A stretch of DNA of 64,000 nucleotides from Salipaludibacillus keqinensis (lineage in GTDB: Bacteria > Bacillota > Bacilli > Bacillales > Salisediminibacteriaceae), in NCBI RefSeq assembly GCF_003226325.1, contig NZ_PDOD01000002.1:744001-808000 (forward strand), in the 5' to 3' direction. Made by a program: the position numbers and the translations under genes. Below, piece by piece: positions 28,725 to 36,438 of the stretch. Each line of letters opens with the position of its first letter. Position 1 is the stretch's first letter. The notes under the pieces are model-generated. The model saw only the letters and a program-made list of their open reading frames with translations. It had not been told where the DNA came from and did no database searches.

Positions 28725-30440
28725 TTAGAGAAATGACTTTTCAACCAATTCTTTTACTTCATCAGCGGTATTCAATAAAAGTGCCTTTTCAGCAACTTCT
28801 TTAGCTTCACTTTTAGTCATTTGACTAATCTGACTTCTGGCAGGGAGTACGGATGTAGCACTCATACTGAACTCATCTAGCCCGAGTCCAAGAAGTAATG
28901 GAATTGCCAATTCATCTCCAGCCATCTCGCCACACATGCCTGTCCATTTACCTTCAGCATGAGAGGCATCAATAACCATTTTTACTAAACGTAAAATTGC
29001 AGGATTGTATGGTTGATACAAGTAAGAGACTTGTTCATTCATCCGATCAGCTGCTAAAGTATATTGAATTAAATCATTTGTTCCAATACTAAAGAAATCA
29101 ACTTCTTTTGCAAATTGCGGAGCCATGACAGCTGTAGACGGGATTTCTACCATGATTCCAATTTCAATGCTGTCACTTACGTCTTTTCCATCTTCTTGAA
29201 GCTTCTTCTTCTCTTCTTCAAGAATAGCTTTCGCTTGTCGGAATTCGTCTAATGTAGCAATCATCGGAAACATAATTTTCAAATTACCGAATACACTTGC
29301 TCGTAACAAAGCACGCAATTGCGTTCGGAACATATCATCCTTTTCCAAGCAAAGGCGAATCGCACGGAAACCTAAGAAAGGATTCATTTCTTTAGGTAAA
29401 TCTAGATAAGGTAGTTCTTTGTCTCCACCAATATCTAATGTACGGATGACAACAGGTTTCCCATCGAGGTTCTGAACGACCTTTTTGTAAGCTTCATATT
29501 GCTCTTCTTCTGTAGGAAGCTCATCTCTACCCATATAAAGGAACTCCGTACGATAAAGACCTACACCTTCAGCACCATTATTGATGACCCCTTCAAGATC
29601 ATTAGGTGTTCCAATATTGGCTACTAACTCTACTAGTTGACCATCTTTAGATTTTGAAGGTTCATGAACAAGCTTCGCCCATTCCTTCTTCTTTTCTTCG
29701 TAATCCGCAAGCTTCTGACGATACTCTGCCAGTTCCTCTTCTGTCGGATCTATGATCACATTTCCTTCAAGACCGTCAACAATGACTTGCATTCCTTGTT
29801 CACCAGATTTAGTGACAGATTTCGTCCCCACGACTGCAGGAATTTCCATCGAGCGAGCCATGATCGCTGAATGGGATGTTCTTCCACCAATATCTGTTAC
29901 AAAGGCCTTTACAAAATCTTTGTTTAATTGAGCCGTATCTGAAGGCGTTAAATCATCAGCAATTAAAATGACTTCTTCATTTAATTCTGCTAAAGAAACG
30001 ATAGGTTTACCAAGAATGTGCGCTAATAAACGTTGAGAAACATCTCTAATATCCGCAGCACGTTCTTTCATATATTCGTTATCCATGTTCTCAAACATCG
30101 TAATAAATGTATCTGAAACTTCTTTGAGCGCAAAAGAAGAATTCACTTTATCATCTTTTACTTTCTGACGAATCGTGTCAACTAATTCAGGGTCACTTAA
30201 CACGAGTAAATGAGCTGAGAAAATTTCAGCGTGATCTTCTCCAAGATCATTTTTCGTTTTCTCTTTTATTACCTCTAATTCAGACTTGGATTTTTCCAAT
30301 GCTGAATCGAATACTTGTAGCTCTTCTTCTACATTTTCTACAGTTTTCTTTACAACAGTTAGATCTGGCGTTTCAAGGCGAAATGCTTTTGAAATAGCAA
30401 TTCCAGCTGAAGCTGCAATTCCGTTTAGCTGTACTGACAT
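28725..30440 (-). CDS. ptsI: Phosphoenolpyruvate-protein phosphotransferase (PTS enzyme I)
   Basis: Enzyme I takes phosphate from PEP and passes it to HPr, starting sugar import by the PTS. The phospho-accepting His lies in [21 protein letters not shown] (about residue 190). The PEP-binding barrel shows [14 protein letters not shown] (about 291), [17 protein letters not shown] (about 450) and the general acid Cys in GMCGEMAGD (about 502). The length (571) is normal. Its ATG overlaps the ptsH stop by one base (TAATG). In B. subtilis ptsHI follows ptsG; here no ptsG is present. Confidence 0.98.
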   Translation of the reverse strand: MSVQLNGIAASAGIAISKAFRLETPDLTVVKKTVENVEEELQVFDSALEKSKSELEVIKEKTKNDLGEDHAEIFSAHLLVLSDPELVDTIRQKVKDDKVNSSFALKEVSDTFITMFENMDNEYMKERAADIRDVSQRLLAHILGKPIVSLAELNEEVILIADDLTPSDTAQLNKDFVKAFVTDIGGRTSHSAIMARSMEIPAVVGTKSVTKSGEQGMQVIVDGLEGNVIIDPTEEELAEYRQKLADYEEKKKEWAKLVHEPSKSKDGQLVELVANIGTPNDLEGVINNGAEGVGLYRTEFLYMGRDELPTEEEQYEAYKKVVQNLDGKPVVIRTLDIGGDKELPYLDLPKEMNPFLGFRAIRLCLEKDDMFRTQLRALLRASVFGNLKIMFPMIATLDEFRQAKAILEEEKKKLQEDGKDVSDSIEIGIMVEIPSTAVMAPQFAKEVDFFSIGTNDLIQYTLAADRMNEQVSYLYQPYNPAILRLVKMVIDASHAEGKWTGMCGEMAGDELAIPLLLGLGLDEFSMSATSVLPARSQISQMTKSEAKEVAEKALLLNTADEVKELVEKSFL

Positions 30441-30703
30441 TACTCAGCGAGTCCTTGCTTCATAATTTCATCAAGACCTTGAATAGCTTCCTCTGCATCT
30501 GGACCTTCAGCTTTAATTGTTACTTCAGCACCTTGGCCAACACCTAAAGACATTACACCCATAATTGATTTCAAGTTAACGGATTTTCCGTTATATGCCA
30601 GGCTAACTTCTGACTCATACTGCCCTGCTTTATTTACTAACTGTGTAGCTGGTCGAGCGTGGATCCCTGTTTCTGCTGTAATAGTGAAATTCTTTTCTGC
30701 CAT
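30440..30703 (-). CDS. ptsH: Phosphocarrier protein HPr
   Basis: HPr carries phosphate from enzyme I to the sugar-specific EII proteins and, when phosphorylated on Ser46, acts with CcpA in catabolite repression. His15 is in [15 protein letters not shown] and Ser46 in [20 protein letters not shown]; both sites are intact in this 87-residue protein. The start ATG follows AAGGAGTG. A GlcT-type antiterminator hairpin lies in the 327-base leader, between this gene and glcT. Confidence 0.98.
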   Translation of the reverse strand: MAEKNFTITAETGIHARPATQLVNKAGQYESEVSLAYNGKSVNLKSIMGVMSLGVGQGAEVTIKAEGPDAEEAIQGLDEIMKQGLAE

Positions 30704-30843
30704 GATTAAGACACTCCTTCAAGTTTAGTAAAATTTTAATTACATTTTTAATTCGAATGTTGTTAGAACGACAAGAAGCACTAAAACACTCGTCTACGCC
30801 TTCGTTACTTATTGTTACCCTAATTGATCTCTTCTCACGCTTT

Positions 30844-30873
30844 ATCTTACAACATTATCTTTCACTGTAACAA
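30844..30873 (-). promoter_or_regulatory. Possible constitutive ptsH promoter downstream of the antiterminator
   Basis: On the minus strand TTGTTA (30868-30873) and TAAGAT (30844-30849) are 18 bases apart, each 4/6 to consensus. A promoter here would escape GlcT control, as the separate ptsH promoter does in B. subtilis. The match is weak. Confidence 0.33.
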
Positions 30874-30894
30874 TAATAGAGAAGCGGTTTCAAT

Positions 30895-31003
30895 CAAAAG
30901 GAAAAGGCATGAGTAAAGGTTGTCTATGAAATGAGGGTCCCCCTATGGAAAGGTGCATTATGTTGCAACATTCCTTAATCATACACACCTCTTTACTCAT
31001 GCC
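30895..31003 (-). promoter_or_regulatory. GlcT-type RNA antiterminator/terminator before ptsHI
   Basis: Two perfect 13-base arms (GGCATGAGTAAAG on the minus strand at 30991-31003 and CTTTACTCATGCC at 30906-30918) enclose a 72-base loop and are followed by TTTTCCTTTT. The arm sequence is that of the B. subtilis ptsG leader terminator, where GlcT binds an overlapping RAT hairpin and lets RNA polymerase read through when glucose is present. Here it sits 27 bases after glcT and about 190 bases before ptsH, so it would control ptsHI directly. Confidence 0.85.
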
Positions 31004-31030
31004 TGATCATATCAGTAACACGTAAACGAG

Positions 31031-31882
31031 TTATGTTTTATTTTGTTTATCCAACACAGTTTGGACATAAATCATTAAATGAATGACTTCCGAACTGCCC
31101 AAGGATACTCTTGCTGACTTCTCAATCATCCGAACTAAGTTCCGTGATATATTATAGCATAAAGGGTTATTTTCCTTCAACATTAATATCACTTCTTCGT
31201 TAAATTTCGATCCTTCATCATTCACCGGCTCTTTCATTATTTGTTTGATATGATGAATGAGTCTACGGAAAGAAACGAGATCATGACTTAATTTCACTTC
31301 TGCCTTTTCTTCTATATAACGGACACATCTTACTAAAAGGTCAGATTCTTTGTTTAATGAAGAGTGACTGTCACGGATAGCACTTTGAATATGAAGAGTA
31401 ATAAAACCAACCTCTGCCCCAGGAAGCCTCAAACCCGTCTTATCATGGATAAACGCCACAACACTCTCAGCAATCTGATAGGTATCATAATACAACCATT
31501 TCGTCTCCGTTAAAAAAGGGTTTTGTATTTCTGTCCGATCCCTGGTTCGCTGAAGAGCCAACGCCAAATGCTGAGTTAAAGCAAAGTGTAATTGTTCTCC
31601 TAATTGAAAACCGATAACCTCATGAATTTTCTCGATCGATTCATGGATAATTAATAATGTTTCTTCTGTTTCTTTTGTAACTAATCGTATGTATTTTTCC
31701 TGTTCTTGTTCATCTACAAGGGAATAAACTTTATCGTACGTAGTCGACTCAAAGTAATCACCGTTCTTCATTCCAAATCCGATACCTTTTCCAATAAAAA
31801 TCACTTCTTGATTATGGTCAGACTGAGCAATAACAACATTATTGTTTAGCGCTTTCTGAACAGTAAAAGGTCCTTGTACCAT
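31031..31882 (-). CDS. glcT: PTS-controlled transcription antiterminator GlcT
   Basis: This 283-residue BglG/SacY-family protein has the RNA-binding CAT domain at the N-terminus (PFTVQKALNNNVVIAQSDH and IFIGKGIGFG, residues 5-35) and two PTS regulation domains (PRD1 about 65-170, PRD2 about 175-280). The PRD histidines are present (for example VIGFQLGEQLHFALTQHLALAL and EVGFITLHIQSAIRD). The sequence is closest to GlcT rather than SacY or LicT. The adjacent hairpin of ptsG-RAT type supports that specificity. The start ATG follows GAAGGTG. In B. subtilis glcT precedes ptsG; here it directly precedes ptsHI. Confidence 0.92.
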   Translation of the reverse strand: MVQGPFTVQKALNNNVVIAQSDHNQEVIFIGKGIGFGMKNGDYFESTTYDKVYSLVDEQEQEKYIRLVTKETEETLLIIHESIEKIHEVIGFQLGEQLHFALTQHLALALQRTRDRTEIQNPFLTETKWLYYDTYQIAESVVAFIHDKTGLRLPGAEVGFITLHIQSAIRDSHSSLNKESDLLVRCVRYIEEKAEVKLSHDLVSFRRLIHHIKQIMKEPVNDEGSKFNEEVILMLKENNPLCYNISRNLVRMIEKSARVSLGSSEVIHLMIYVQTVLDKQNKT

Positions 31883-31967
31883 TTAGACACCTTCTCTTAT
31901 ATCTTCGACATTTAGTTACATTTATCATATAGAGATTCACTGTGTAAATCAACTAATCTAAAACGAT

Positions 31968-31996
31968 AAACCGGCTTCCATATCAGAAGCCGGTTT
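31968..31996 (-). terminator. Terminator after gerE
   Basis: AAACCGGCTTC (31968-31978) and GAAGCCGGTTT (31986-31996) are perfect arms around seven bases, four bases after the gerE stop. Confidence 0.85.
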
Positions 31997-31999
31997 ACA

Positions 32000-32224
32000 T
32001 CAGATCTTCAGTTCACCTAATCGAATCAACTCAATGACTGCCTGGGACCGCCCCTTCACCCCGAGCTTTTGCATCGTGTTTGAAATATGATTGCGAACTG
32101 TCTTCTCACTTATGAAGAGCTGCGAAGCAATCTCTTTTGTCGTTTGATCTTGAACGAGCAATTCAAAAACTTCCCGCTCCCTTTTCGTCAACAATGGTTT
32201 TGGCCTTAGATCATGATCCTTCAT
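32000..32224 (-). CDS. gerE: Spore-specific transcriptional regulator GerE
   Basis: GerE is a 74-residue LuxR-type helix-turn-helix protein that adjusts late mother-cell (sigma-K) gene expression, mainly coat genes. The whole protein is the domain: LLTKREREVFELLVQDQTTK, then IASQLFISEKTVRNHISNTM. The length equals B. subtilis GerE. The start ATG follows GGAAGGGTGA. A good sigma-K promoter lies upstream (32286-32314), consistent with its known control. Confidence 0.97.
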   Translation of the reverse strand: MKDHDLRPKPLLTKREREVFELLVQDQTTKEIASQLFISEKTVRNHISNTMQKLGVKGRSQAVIELIRLGELKI

Positions 32225-32285
32225 ACATTCACCCTTCCTTGCATGGGCTGTTCTTTCGATATTTTGGCGAATATTTAGTCATCAA

Positions 32286-32314
32286 TATCTTATGTGAAAG
32301 GTACAGAGCCCGTG
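32286..32314 (-). promoter_or_regulatory. Sigma-K promoter of gerE
   Basis: On the minus strand CAC (32312-32314) and CATAAGATA (32286-32294) are 17 bases apart, fitting the sigma-K pattern AC-N16/17-CATANNNTA. It lies about 65 bases upstream of gerE, which is sigma-K dependent in B. subtilis. Confidence 0.65.
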
Positions 32315-32333
32315 ACAACAAAGAGTTATGTTG

Positions 32334-32789
32334 TTAATAAATACCTGTTTTCAAAGCTTCAATCGCTGTCTCGTCCCAAACAGTGGACTTCCCTGTTTTC
32401 TTGGATACCTGTACAATCCTCCCTCTCCCAGACATACATAATTCTTTCGTTTCATTTGTAATCATATAGTGAATTTCAACTGATGAATTTCCAATTTCGA
32501 CAACTTTCAGTCCGATCTCCAACTGTTCATCAAAGAATATTTGTTTCATATAATCACATTGCAAGTCTGCTGTAACAGGTATCGTTTCGCCATCGTGACT
32601 CATCCAATGTTGCATTAATCCTGACTCTTTAAAAAATTGAATTCTTGCGTGTTCAAAAAACACAAAAGCATTCGTGTTATTCAAGTGTCCAAATGCATCC
32701 GTTTCAGAAAAACGAACCGTTACAGGATAAATATATTGGAACTCGTTTCTCCAACGATCGACTTGGTCAATATAACTTGGTAGCCTCAT
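32334..32789 (-). CDS. ysmA: Acyl-CoA thioesterase, YsmA-like (4HBT hotdog fold)
   Basis: This 151-residue hotdog-fold protein is of the 4-hydroxybenzoyl-CoA thioesterase family. The catalytic loop is VTVRFSETDAFGHLNNTNAF (about residues 23-42), with the general Asp/Glu and His in the usual places, followed by VFFEHARIQFF. It would hydrolyse acyl-CoA esters; the chain specificity is unknown. The ATG at 32789 follows AGGAGG by six bases; the longer ORF from 32822 would start inside the operator and has no site. A perfect FadR-type box at 32808-32825 implies control by fatty acids. Confidence 0.9.
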   Translation of the reverse strand: MRLPSYIDQVDRWRNEFQYIYPVTVRFSETDAFGHLNNTNAFVFFEHARIQFFKESGLMQHWMSHDGETIPVTADLQCDYMKQIFFDEQLEIGLKVVEIGNSSVEIHYMITNETKELCMSGRGRIVQVSKKTGKSTVWDETAIEALKTGIY

Positions 32790-32807
32790 AAAAATCCTCC
32801 TAGACAA

Positions 32808-32825
32808 TGAATGAATAATCATTCA
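32808..32825. promoter_or_regulatory. FadR-type operator in front of ysmA
   Basis: TGAATGAATAATCATTCA is a perfect palindrome (arms TGAATGA/TCATTCA; the flanking A and T extend it to 20 bp). It matches the Bacillus FadR (YsiA) box TGAATGANTANTCATTCA and resembles the site at fadR in this window (49618-49635). It lies 18-36 bases upstream of the ysmA start, between the sdhB terminator and the ribosome binding site. Confidence 0.85.
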
Positions 32826-32831
32826 TTTTTT

Positions 32832-32863
32832 ATTTGAATAAAAGGGGCAAATAAATTGCCCCC
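32832..32863 (-). terminator. Terminator after sdhB
   Basis: On the minus strand GGGGGCAA and TTGCCCC pair around TTTAT and are followed by TTTTATT. It separates the sdh operon from ysmA. Confidence 0.88.
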
Positions 32864-32875
32864 ACTTTAGCAAAA

Positions 32876-33640
32876 TTAAGCTGTATGATCTGTACCGAAG
32901 AAATTTTTAAATGATTGTAATGTCGTTTCCCGATTCAGCGCTGCGATAGATGTTGTCAAAGGAATTCCTTTAGGACAAGCTTGGACGCAGTTTTGCGAGT
33001 TACCACAGTTTGATAATCCGCCTTCGCCATCCATTAATGTTTCAAGTCGCTCAGCTTTATGCATCGCACCCGTTGGGTGGGCATTAAATAATCGAACTTG
33101 AGACAGAGCAGCAGGGCCAATAAATTCTGATTTACTATTTACATTTGGACAAGCTTGCAGACAAACACCACACGTCATACATTTAGACAACTCATAAGCC
33201 CATTGTCGTTTTGCTTCAGGCATTCTCGGACCTGGCCCTAAGTCATACGTTCCATCAATCGGAACCCATGCCTTGACGCGCTTTAACGAGTCAAACATAC
33301 GACTTCGGTCTACTGTTAAATCTCTCATGACCGGAAAGGTATGCATCGGTTCTAATTTAATCGGTTGTTCTAATTGATCAATTAACGCTGTACATGATTG
33401 TCTCGGTTTCCCATTAATAATCATCGAACAGGCTCCACACACTTCCTCTAGACAGCTAGCATCCCAAGCAACGGCCGTTGTTTCATCTCCGTTAGCGTTA
33501 ACAGGATTCCGGCGAATTTCCATCAATGCTGAAATAACATTCATATTCGCACGGTATGGAATCGAGAATTTCTCTTCGTATGGTTCGCTATTTTGATCCA
33601 CTTGACGTTTAATTACGAGTTGGATGGTTTTTTCACTCAT
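32876..33640 (-). CDS. sdhB: Succinate dehydrogenase iron-sulfur subunit
   Basis: SdhB passes electrons from SdhA's FAD to the membrane cytochrome b. Cluster ligands are visible: [2Fe-2S] CLEEVCGACSMIINGKPRQSC (about residues 63-83, written here in two parts: CLEEVCGACS and KPRQSC), then CMTCGVCLQACPN (about 154) and CGNSQNCVQACPKGIPL (about 213) for the [4Fe-4S] and [3Fe-4S] clusters. Its ATG overlaps the sdhA stop (ATGA). It is the last gene of sdhCAB and is followed by a terminator. Confidence 0.98.
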   Translation of the reverse strand: MSEKTIQLVIKRQVDQNSEPYEEKFSIPYRANMNVISALMEIRRNPVNANGDETTAVAWDASCLEEVCGACSMIINGKPRQSCTALIDQLEQPIKLEPMHTFPVMRDLTVDRSRMFDSLKRVKAWVPIDGTYDLGPGPRMPEAKRQWAYELSKCMTCGVCLQACPNVNSKSEFIGPAALSQVRLFNAHPTGAMHKAERLETLMDGEGGLSNCGNSQNCVQACPKGIPLTTSIAALNRETTLQSFKNFFGTDHTA

Positions 33641-35409
33641 GCCTTTTCACCAGCCTTCTTCTTAGAAGTATAGTCACGCTTACGAGGCTTGATTAAAGAA
33701 ACATCTACTTCTTCATACTCAAATTCAGGAGATTTTGTTACTGGATTATACTTTGCTTTTGTTGTCTTCAACCACTCATCATCATTACGATCCGGGAACT
33801 CTGGCTTGTAATGTGCTCCACGGCTTTCGTTACGATTATGAGCACCAATAGTAATCACTCGAGCTAAGTTCATCATAGATCGCAATTGTCTTATGAAAGC
33901 GGCACTTTGGTTTGTCCACTTAGCTGTATCGTCAATATTGATGTTTTGATATCTGTCTAGAAGTTCTACGATTTTCTCGTCCGTCATTTTAAGTCTATCA
34001 TTTTCACGAACAACGGTTACGTTTTCAGTCATCAAACTACCTAGCTCCTGATGCAATTTAAAGGCATTCTCATTTCCTGTCATGCTAAGAATTTCTTCTA
34101 ACTGCTCTTGATCCTTTTGGACTTGGCGATCAAATACAGTGCTATCAAGATCTTCTGATGTGGTCTCTAGACCTTCAATATATTCCGCTGCCTTAGGTCC
34201 AGCAACCATTCCTCCATAAATAGAGGATAGTAACGAATTGGCTCCAAGACGGTTTGCCCCGTGAATGGAATAGTCCACTTCTCCTGCTGCGAACAATCCA
34301 GGAATATTCGTCATTTGATTATAATCAACCCATAGTCCACCCATAGAATAGTGAACAGCCGGGAAGATTTTCATCGGTACTTTACGAGGGTCATCACCCA
34401 TGAATTTTTCGTAGATTTCCATGATCCCACCTAATTTTAAATCAAGCTCTTTAGGATCTTTATGGGAAAGATCAAGGTATACCATGTTTTCCCCATTGAT
34501 TCCACGCTTTAAATCTACACACACGTGGAAAATTTCTCTCGTCGCAATATCACGTGGAACAAGGTTTCCATAAGCAGGATACTTCTCTTCAAGGAAATAC
34601 CACGGCTTGCCATCTTCATCGTAAGTCCACACTCGTCCACCTTCTCCACGAGCTGACTCACTCATTAATCTAAGTTTGTCATCACCTGGAATCGCTGTCG
34701 GATGAATTTGAATAAATTCACCGTTCGCATAATACGCTCCTTGCTCATATACAGCTGCTGCTGCATAACCCGTATTGATCATTGAGTTGGTTGACTTACC
34801 AAATATTATTCCAGGTCCACCAGTAGCTAAAATAACAGCATCCCCGCGGAATGATTGAATTTCAGATGAATTCAAGTTCTGAGCAGTCATCCCTCTACAG
34901 ACTCCGTCGTCATCAATCACGGCGTGTAAAAATTCCCAACCTTCATACTTTGTAACTAATCCGCTTACTTCATGCCTGCGAACTTGTTCATCCAAAGCAT
35001 AAAGTAATTGCTGACCGGTCGTGGCGCCTGCATATGCCGTTCTATGGTGTTGCGTACCTCCAAATCGGCGAAGAGCAAGCAATCCTTCAGCAGTTCTATT
35101 AAACATGACACCCATACGGTCTAATAAATGAATAATGCCAGGTGCTGCGTCACACATTGCTTTAACAGGTGGTTGATTGGCTAGAAAGTCCCCACCATAT
35201 ACTGAATCGTCAAAGTGCTCCCAAGTAGAGTCACCTTCACCCATTGTATTTAATGCTCCATTGATCCCGCCTTGAGCACAGACAGAGTGAGATCGTTTAA
35301 CAGGCACGACAGAAAATAAATCGACTGACATTCCAGCTTCTGCTGCTTTAATCGTCGCCATGAGACCCGCTAGGCCGCCACCTACAACGATAGTTTTTCC
35401 TTTGCTCAT
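33637..35409 (-). CDS. sdhA: Succinate dehydrogenase flavoprotein subunit
   Basis: SdhA oxidises succinate to fumarate with covalently bound FAD. The FAD fold (VVGGGLAGLMATIKAAEAG at the N-terminus), the flavinylation His region KRSHSVCAQGGINGAL (about residue 40) and the active-site motifs FIQIHPTA (about 230) and ESARGEGGRVW (about 250) are present. The ATG at 35409 follows AAGGAGTG and gives 590 residues; the longer ORF from 35442 overlaps sdhC and lacks a site. It is the middle gene of sdhCAB, 22 bases after sdhC. Confidence 0.98.
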   Translation of the reverse strand: MSKGKTIVVGGGLAGLMATIKAAEAGMSVDLFSVVPVKRSHSVCAQGGINGALNTMGEGDSTWEHFDDSVYGGDFLANQPPVKAMCDAAPGIIHLLDRMGVMFNRTAEGLLALRRFGGTQHHRTAYAGATTGQQLLYALDEQVRRHEVSGLVTKYEGWEFLHAVIDDDGVCRGMTAQNLNSSEIQSFRGDAVILATGGPGIIFGKSTNSMINTGYAAAAVYEQGAYYANGEFIQIHPTAIPGDDKLRLMSESARGEGGRVWTYDEDGKPWYFLEEKYPAYGNLVPRDIATREIFHVCVDLKRGINGENMVYLDLSHKDPKELDLKLGGIMEIYEKFMGDDPRKVPMKIFPAVHYSMGGLWVDYNQMTNIPGLFAAGEVDYSIHGANRLGANSLLSSIYGGMVAGPKAAEYIEGLETTSEDLDSTVFDRQVQKDQEQLEEILSMTGNENAFKLHQELGSLMTENVTVVRENDRLKMTDEKIVELLDRYQNINIDDTAKWTNQSAAFIRQLRSMMNLARVITIGAHNRNESRGAHYKPEFPDRNDDEWLKTTKAKYNPVTKSPEFEYEEVDVSLIKPRKRDYTSKKKAGEKA

Positions 35410-35431
35410 TATTAACACTCCTTCTTTTTGG

Positions 35432-36043
35432 CTATCCGACAAATGCTAAAATGGAACGAATTCCGATATAGGTCAATGCTACAAATACCCCTAATGTCAC
35501 GTACGTAGCAATTTGTTGAGACCTTGGCGTAATCGTAATCCCCCAAGTAATGGCAAACGACCATAGTCCATTAGCAAAGTGGAACGTTGTTGCCGTAATA
35601 CCAATAATATAAAGGATTAACGCGAGTGGATTTTCGACAATTTCAGCCATCATGTTAAAGTTGACTTCTGCTCCTAGTGCAGCGGCAACTCTTGTTTCCC
35701 ACACGTGCCAAGTAACAAATATAAGTACAATGACTCCCGTTACTCGTTGAAGTCGGAACATCCAGTTCCTGAAATAACTATATGTAGACGTATTATGTTT
35801 TGCTTGGAATGCAATATAAAGTCCGTAAACTGCATGGAAGATTAGTGGTAAGAAAATCAATGTCACTTCCATAAAATATCTGAATGGAAGATTTTCCATG
35901 AAATGAGTGGCTTGATTGTAAGCTTCTGGGCCTCTAACGGCAAAATAGTTTACTGTTAAATGTACAATCAAAAAAGCCCCTACCGGGATGACACCTAGTA
36001 AAGAATGAAGTTTTCTGTAAAAGAATTCACGATTCGTGGACAT
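35432..36043 (-). CDS. sdhC: Succinate dehydrogenase cytochrome b558 subunit
   Basis: This 203-residue membrane anchor has five hydrophobic helices (for example LLGVIPVGAFLIVHLTVNYF, VTGVIVLIFVTWHVWETRV, GVFVALTYIGIRSILAFVG) and conserved His residues suited to di-haem binding as in the Bacillus type-B complex II (GAFLIVHLTV, LPLIFHAVYG, FVTWHVWET, TTFHFANGLW). It transfers electrons to menaquinone. It heads the sdhCAB operon; no strong promoter could be picked by eye in the 395-base upstream interval. Confidence 0.97.
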   Translation of the reverse strand: MSTNREFFYRKLHSLLGVIPVGAFLIVHLTVNYFAVRGPEAYNQATHFMENLPFRYFMEVTLIFLPLIFHAVYGLYIAFQAKHNTSTYSYFRNWMFRLQRVTGVIVLIFVTWHVWETRVAAALGAEVNFNMMAEIVENPLALILYIIGITATTFHFANGLWSFAITWGITITPRSQQIATYVTLGVFVALTYIGIRSILAFVG

Positions 36044-36438
36044 CTTACTCTCCCCCTGTTTAGTAGTTTTCTGGAGATTCTATTAAAACGATAAAAACAC
36101 GTACCTCCTTTTCTAAATATATTACTTTAAAAACTTTGTCAATATTTGAAACAGCCATCAATTTGAACATTAAATGACAATTTCATTTTACTCCTCAAAC
36201 CCTGCTTCGTCAAGAAAGCGGATACAGCCTTTATTTTAACAGAAAAGCGTTCAACATGGCACAATCATTGAAATTTTCTGATAAAAAAATCCAAATAAAA
36301 ATGGTTTATCTTCTAATTTTTGGTAGTGGCGCCCGTCTATCAATGAAGGGCGCCTCCTATTAAGAACAATTAGGAACAATTCGAAAAAATAATAGATTGC
36401 TCACTTGCTAACAGTGTATTTTTTCACAATACTTTTCA
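36044..36438. other. 395-base interval between sdhC and the K+ transporter gene
   Basis: It must hold the sdhC promoter and the end of the transporter transcript. I see a GGCGCCC/GGGCGCC inverted repeat (36328-36354) and a short direct repeat AACAATTAGGAACAATT (about 36365-36381). I find no complete catabolite response element and no ORF. Confidence 0.5.
36328..36354. repeat. GC-rich inverted repeat upstream of sdhC
   Basis: GGCGCCC and GGGCGCC are perfect 7-base arms around a 13-base loop in an otherwise AT-rich region. No T run follows on either strand, so it is not a classic terminator. It may still end the upstream transporter transcript or serve as a protein site. Confidence 0.55.

Noticed and set aside
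31006-31014. Extended -10 (TGATATGAT) as a ptsH leader promoter
   Set aside because: Its start point would fall inside the 5' arm of the antiterminator hairpin, and no -35 is present.
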